A stretch of 8,577 nucleotides of DNA from an uncultured Verrucomicrobiales bacterium. Its GTDB lineage: Bacteria; Verrucomicrobiota; Verrucomicrobiae; Limisphaerales; CANJSG01. The translations under genes were made by a program, and so were the position numbers. This document shows positions 6,291-8,577 of the stretch, one piece after another. The stretch covers positions 1-8,577 of the forward strand of contig CAMLMI010000192.1 in NCBI GenBank assembly GCA_946480965.1, written 5' to 3'. The stretch's first letter is position 1; every line of letters starts with the position of its first letter. The notes beneath the pieces are model-generated. The model made no database searches. It was not told where the DNA came from and saw only the letters and a list, made by a program, of their open reading frames with translations.

Positions 6291-6884
6291 TCAGTGCCCT
6301 GCTGGAGCCGCCAGTTCCTTGGCCAGTTCCGCCTGGCTGCTGGCGAAGACTTCGCGGTGCAGGCTGTTGCCGTGCGCGTCGATCGTGACCACGGCGGGGA
6401 AGTTCTCCACCTCCAATTCCCAGATCGCCTCGGGGGAACCGAACTCTTCCAGCATGTAAACGGCGCGCACCTTCTTGATGCTTTCCGCCAGGACTTGGGC
6501 AGCGCCGCCGATGGCGTGCAGATACACGCAGCCGTGTTCCAAGCAGGCCTTGAGCGTGCGGTCGCCCATGCCGCCCTTGCCGATCACGCCGCGCAGGCCG
6601 AAGTCGCGGATCACCTGCCACTGGTAGGGCTCCTCGCGGATCGAGGTGGTGGGGCCGGCGGCGGTGCAGATGTAGGAGCCGTCCGGCTGTTTCATCATCA
6701 CCGGGCCGCAATGGTAGATCATGCCGTCGCGCAGCTTGACCTGCGGGGGCAGGGCGCCGCCCTCGTGGAGGTATTTGTGGACGGCGTCGCGGCCGGTGTA
6801 GAGCACGCCGGAGATGGCCACGGCGTCGCCGACCTTGAGGGCGCGGATCTTTTCCTCGGTAAAGGGAAACTGGAGCGGGATCAT
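6291..6884 (-). CDS. Class I fumarate hydratase, beta subunit (C-terminal domain)
   Basis: This 197-residue protein matches the beta (C-terminal) half of the iron-sulfur class I fumarase / L-tartrate dehydratase family, which hydrates fumarate to malate in the cytoplasm. Family blocks in order are TGRDAVHKYLHEGG (30-43), IYHCGPV (56-62), GPTTSIR (77-83) and GKGGMG (102-107). The likely substrate residues R32, T79, R83 and K103 are all kept. The iron-sulfur cluster belongs to the alpha part, which is not in this window: upstream lies the oppositely oriented modA and downstream an unrelated gene. The ATG at 6884 gives the expected N-terminus, with a weak AGAAAG seven bases before it. The frame is open further upstream, but that only mirrors modA. 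Fumarase versus tartrate dehydratase cannot be settled from this subunit alone; fumarase is more likely in a free-living heterotroph. Confidence 0.88.
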   Translation of the reverse strand: MIPLQFPFTEEKIRALKVGDAVAISGVLYTGRDAVHKYLHEGGALPPQVKLRDGMIYHCGPVMMKQPDGSYICTAAGPTTSIREEPYQWQVIRDFGLRGVIGKGGMGDRTLKACLEHGCVYLHAIGGAAQVLAESIKKVRAVYMLEEFGSPEAIWELEVENFPAVVTIDAHGNSLHREVFASSQAELAKELAAPAGH

Positions 6885-7008
6885 GGCAAAACTTTCTGCC
6901 GCGAGTTGAACCCGCGCCCAAGGCGGAATCAATCCCTTGGACGCACTGGGGTCCACATCCGGGCTGAAAAGTGGGGCAATGACTCCGTCTCTCTGCTGAC
7001 ATACCGGC
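6885..7008. promoter_or_regulatory. Shared divergent promoter region of fumarase beta and modA
   Basis: The 124 bases between the two divergent start codons must carry both promoters unless the genes are read from elsewhere. I find no convincing -35/-10 pair and no inverted repeat resembling a ModE operator. It is labelled from gene orientation only. Confidence 0.35.
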
Positions 7009-7770
7009 ATGGCGAAACGTTCCGGACTCAGCTTGATGGTTCTTCTCTGCGGCTTGCTGGGGACGCTTTCCGCATCCGCCGCCACCGTCCGGGTCTTCGC
7101 CGCGGCGAGCTTGGCGGATGCCTTGAAGGAGATCGCCACGGACCATGAGCGGGCGAGCGGGGACAAGGTCGTCTTCAACTTCGCCGGCTCGAACGCGTTG
7201 GCCCGGCAGATCGAGGAAGGCGCTCCGGCCGACTTGTTCTTCTCCGCCGACGAAACGCAGATGAACCGCCTGGAGACGCGCGGGCGGCTCTTGGCCGGGA
7301 CGCGGACCAATCTGCTGGGAAATGCGCTCGCCATCGTGGTCGCCGCCGACAGCCGGTTGGCCGTGGCGTCGGTCCACGACCTGACCAATGCCGCGATCCG
7401 GCGCGTCGCGCTGGCCGATCCGAAGGCGGTGCCGGCCGGGGTGTATGCGCGCGAGCATCTGACCCGTCTCGGCTTGTGGACGGCCATCGAGCCCAAGGTG
7501 GTGCCGACGGAGAACGTCCGCGCAGCGTTGGCTGCGGTGGAGTCGGGCAACATCGAAGCCGGGATCGTCTATCGGACGGACGCGGCGATTTCGAAGAAGG
7601 TGAAGATCGCTCACGAGGTTTTGGCGGCTGAAGGACCGGTCGTCCGTTATCCGGCGGCGGTGCTCAAGGAAGCGACAGAGCCGGAAGCGGCTCGGCGATT
7701 CCTTGAGCACTTGGCGTCGGACGGAGCGGGGAAGGTCTTCGCGAAGTTCGGCTTCCAGGTGAGACCGTGA
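7009..7770 (+). CDS. modA: Molybdate ABC transporter, periplasmic substrate-binding protein
   Basis: ModA captures molybdate or tungstate outside the inner membrane and delivers it to the ModBC transporter. The 253-residue product starts with a Sec signal peptide: charged MAKR, a hydrophobic core (7-20) and a SASA-A cleavage site near 24-25. A Cys at 14 does not form a lipobox. The ligand residues match E. coli ModA in spacing: S34 (AAAS), S61 (AGSN), A143 (VPAG), V170 (TENV) and Y188 (IVYRTDA). The intervals S-S 27, A-V 27 and V-Y 18 agree with my recollection of the E. coli positions. GAPADLFFSAD (71-81) is another family block. No modB or modC lies beside it: pdxH follows 66 bases later and a minus-strand gene precedes. 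No Shine-Dalgarno is visible. Related oxyanion binders are possible, but the conserved pocket supports molybdate/tungstate. Confidence 0.92.
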   Translation: MAKRSGLSLMVLLCGLLGTLSASAATVRVFAAASLADALKEIATDHERASGDKVVFNFAGSNALARQIEEGAPADLFFSADETQMNRLETRGRLLAGTRTNLLGNALAIVVAADSRLAVASVHDLTNAAIRRVALADPKAVPAGVYAREHLTRLGLWTAIEPKVVPTENVRAALAAVESGNIEAGIVYRTDAAISKKVKIAHEVLAAEGPVVRYPAAVLKEATEPEAARRFLEHLASDGAGKVFAKFGFQVRP

Positions 7771-7790
7771 CGTGACCGTCCGCGCTCCTT

Positions 7791-7823
7791 TCCGGTTGAA
7801 GCCGGATCGCTCCGGCCCGAGCG
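7791..7823 (+). other. Competing short hairpins between modA and pdxH
   Basis: TCCGG (7791-7795), CCGGA (7802-7806) and TCCGG (7811-7815) can pair as two mutually exclusive stems. CGCTC/GAGCG (7808-7812 with 7819-7823) gives a further alternative. The stems are only 5 bp in GC-rich DNA and no T-tract follows, so chance is a fair explanation. Confidence 0.3.
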
Positions 7824-7836
7824 TCGTCCCAAGACG

Positions 7837-8490
7837 ATGAGCGAATCCGTGAAACCCGACGTGGCCGCGATGCGGCGACACTACACCTTGGCCGCGCTGC
7901 GCGAGGAGGACCTGCTGGCCGATCCCATCGCGCAGTTCACCGCGTGGTTCAAGCAGGCGCTGGACGCCGAGGTGTTGGAGCCAAACGCCATGAGCCTGGC
8001 CACGGCCTGGGCCGACGGGCGGCCTTTGCTGCGGACGGTGCTGCTGAAGAACTACGACGAACGCGGCTTCGTCTTCTACACGAACCTCGGCAGCCGGAAG
8101 GCGCGGCAGTTGAAGGAGAATCCCCACGCTTCGCTGCTCTTCCCGTGGCTGGCCTTGGAACGGCAGGTGATCGTCACGGGCAAGGCCGAGAAGCTGTCGA
8201 TGGCGGAGACGCTGAAGTATTTCGTCACCCGTCCGCGCGACAGCCAGATCGGCGCGTGGGCCTCGCAGCAGAGCGCGCCGATCTCGTCGCGGCAGGTGCT
8301 GGAGATGGAGTGGGAATCGCTCAAGCGCAAGTTCTCCCAGGGCGACGTGCCGCTGCCGGATTTCTGGGGCGGCTTCCGCGTGGTGCCGGAGACGATCGAA
8401 TTTTGGCAAGGCGGCCCGAACCGTCTGCACGACCGGATGCTCTACACGCGGCGGGGCGGGGCTTGGAAGATCGAGCGGCTCGCGCCGTAG
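7837..8490 (+). CDS. pdxH: Pyridoxamine/pyridoxine 5'-phosphate oxidase
   Basis: PdxH is the FMN-dependent cytoplasmic oxidase that turns pyridoxine or pyridoxamine 5'-phosphate into pyridoxal 5'-phosphate using oxygen, the last step of vitamin B6 cofactor synthesis and salvage. At 217 residues it is one shorter than the E. coli enzyme as I remember it, and the key residues sit one position lower. FMN contacts are R66-TVLL-K71, S86-R87-K88, Q110, Q145-S146, W190 and R200. PLP contacts are K71, Y128, R132, S136, R196 and H198. The C-terminus WKIERLAP is typical. The ATG at 7837 gives a family-like N-terminus ([20 protein letters not shown] from residue 12), although no Shine-Dalgarno precedes it. 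modA ends 66 bases upstream on the same strand; cotranscription is possible but there is no functional link. Confidence 0.97.
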   Translation: MSESVKPDVAAMRRHYTLAALREEDLLADPIAQFTAWFKQALDAEVLEPNAMSLATAWADGRPLLRTVLLKNYDERGFVFYTNLGSRKARQLKENPHASLLFPWLALERQVIVTGKAEKLSMAETLKYFVTRPRDSQIGAWASQQSAPISSRQVLEMEWESLKRKFSQGDVPLPDFWGGFRVVPETIEFWQGGPNRLHDRMLYTRRGGAWKIERLAP

Positions 8491-8501
8491 GCGCGCGATG
8501 G

Positions 8502-8524
8502 TGTGCGGCGTTTCTTGCCGCACA
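8502..8524 (+). terminator. Candidate transcription terminator after pdxH
   Basis: TGTGCGGC (8502-8509) and GCCGCACA (8517-8524) form a perfect 8-bp GC-rich stem around the loop GTTTCTT, 11 bases after the pdxH stop. GGGGGTCAAATAGG follows, with no T-tract, so termination is suggested by position and stem only. The remaining bases to 8577 hold nothing I recognise. Confidence 0.5.
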
Positions 8525-8577
8525 GGGGGTCAAATAGGTTGCGGTTAGGGGCGAAGGGCGGAAATAGAAAACAAGTC

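Noticed and set aside
6160..6459. Plus-strand open frame of 99 codons in the gap and over fumarase beta
   Set aside because: Most of it is antisense to the fumarase gene, with no ribosome site and no recognisable motif.
7039..7053. Lipoprotein processing site in ModA
   Set aside because: Cys14 sits inside the hydrophobic core after VLL, not in a lipobox, and an ordinary SASA-A cleavage site follows.
6885..7553. N-terminal extension of the fumarase beta frame
   Set aside because: The extra codons run antisense to modA and have no fumarase alpha features such as cluster cysteines.
6274..8523. Very long minus-strand open frame (749 codons)
   Set aside because: It lies antisense to modA and pdxH, is rich in Arg/His/Pro/Gly, and is explained by high GC at third codon positions.

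Overview
The window is GC-rich, densely coding chromosomal DNA. It most resembles Verrucomicrobiota, perhaps the Limisphaerales/Pedosphaera side. Three things suggest this: an ECF sigma factor followed by an anti-sigma-like/VWA fusion, a verrucomicrobial-looking helix end (MLLPSLAKSKA) in that fusion, and an intergenic stretch built of palindromes whose translated shadows read PPLTPPRRG / LLGGVRGG and NTKRHE. I associate such shadows with intergenic repeats of these genomes. The assignment is inference, because no rRNA or other marker gene is present.

Layout. (1) 7-2691, plus strand: an ECF sigma factor and, 12 bases on, a 718-residue protein with an anti-sigma-like N-terminus, one membrane helix, a low-complexity linker and a YfbK-type VWA region. 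They probably form a sigma/anti-sigma pair. (2) 2692-2954: a 263-base gap without a credible gene. (3) 2955-6049, plus: cdsA (CDP-diacylglycerol synthase), a roughly 340-base compound palindromic element, dxr (MEP isoprenoid pathway), and an uncharacterised 220-residue protein whose ATG overlaps the dxr stop. In many bacteria cdsA and dxr lie together with uppS before and rseP after; neither flank is here. (4) 6050-6290: gap between convergent genes. (5) 6291-6884, minus: a stand-alone class I fumarase beta subunit. (6) 7009-8490, plus: a solitary molybdate-binding protein (modA) without modB/modC next to it, then pdxH (pyridoxamine 5'-phosphate oxidase).

How the genes relate. The sigma/VWA pair is a regulatory unit. 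CdsA and Dxr feed phospholipid and isoprenoid synthesis. Fumarase beta, ModA and PdxH are separate metabolic functions with no obvious common pathway. Nearly all starts lack a clear Shine-Dalgarno sequence; the VWA gene is the exception.

I find no CRISPR array, tRNA, rRNA, transposase or phage gene, and no convincing new multi-gene system. The two things most worth following are the anti-sigma/VWA fusion beside its sigma factor and the nested palindromic element between cdsA and dxr, which ends 8 bases before the dxr start.
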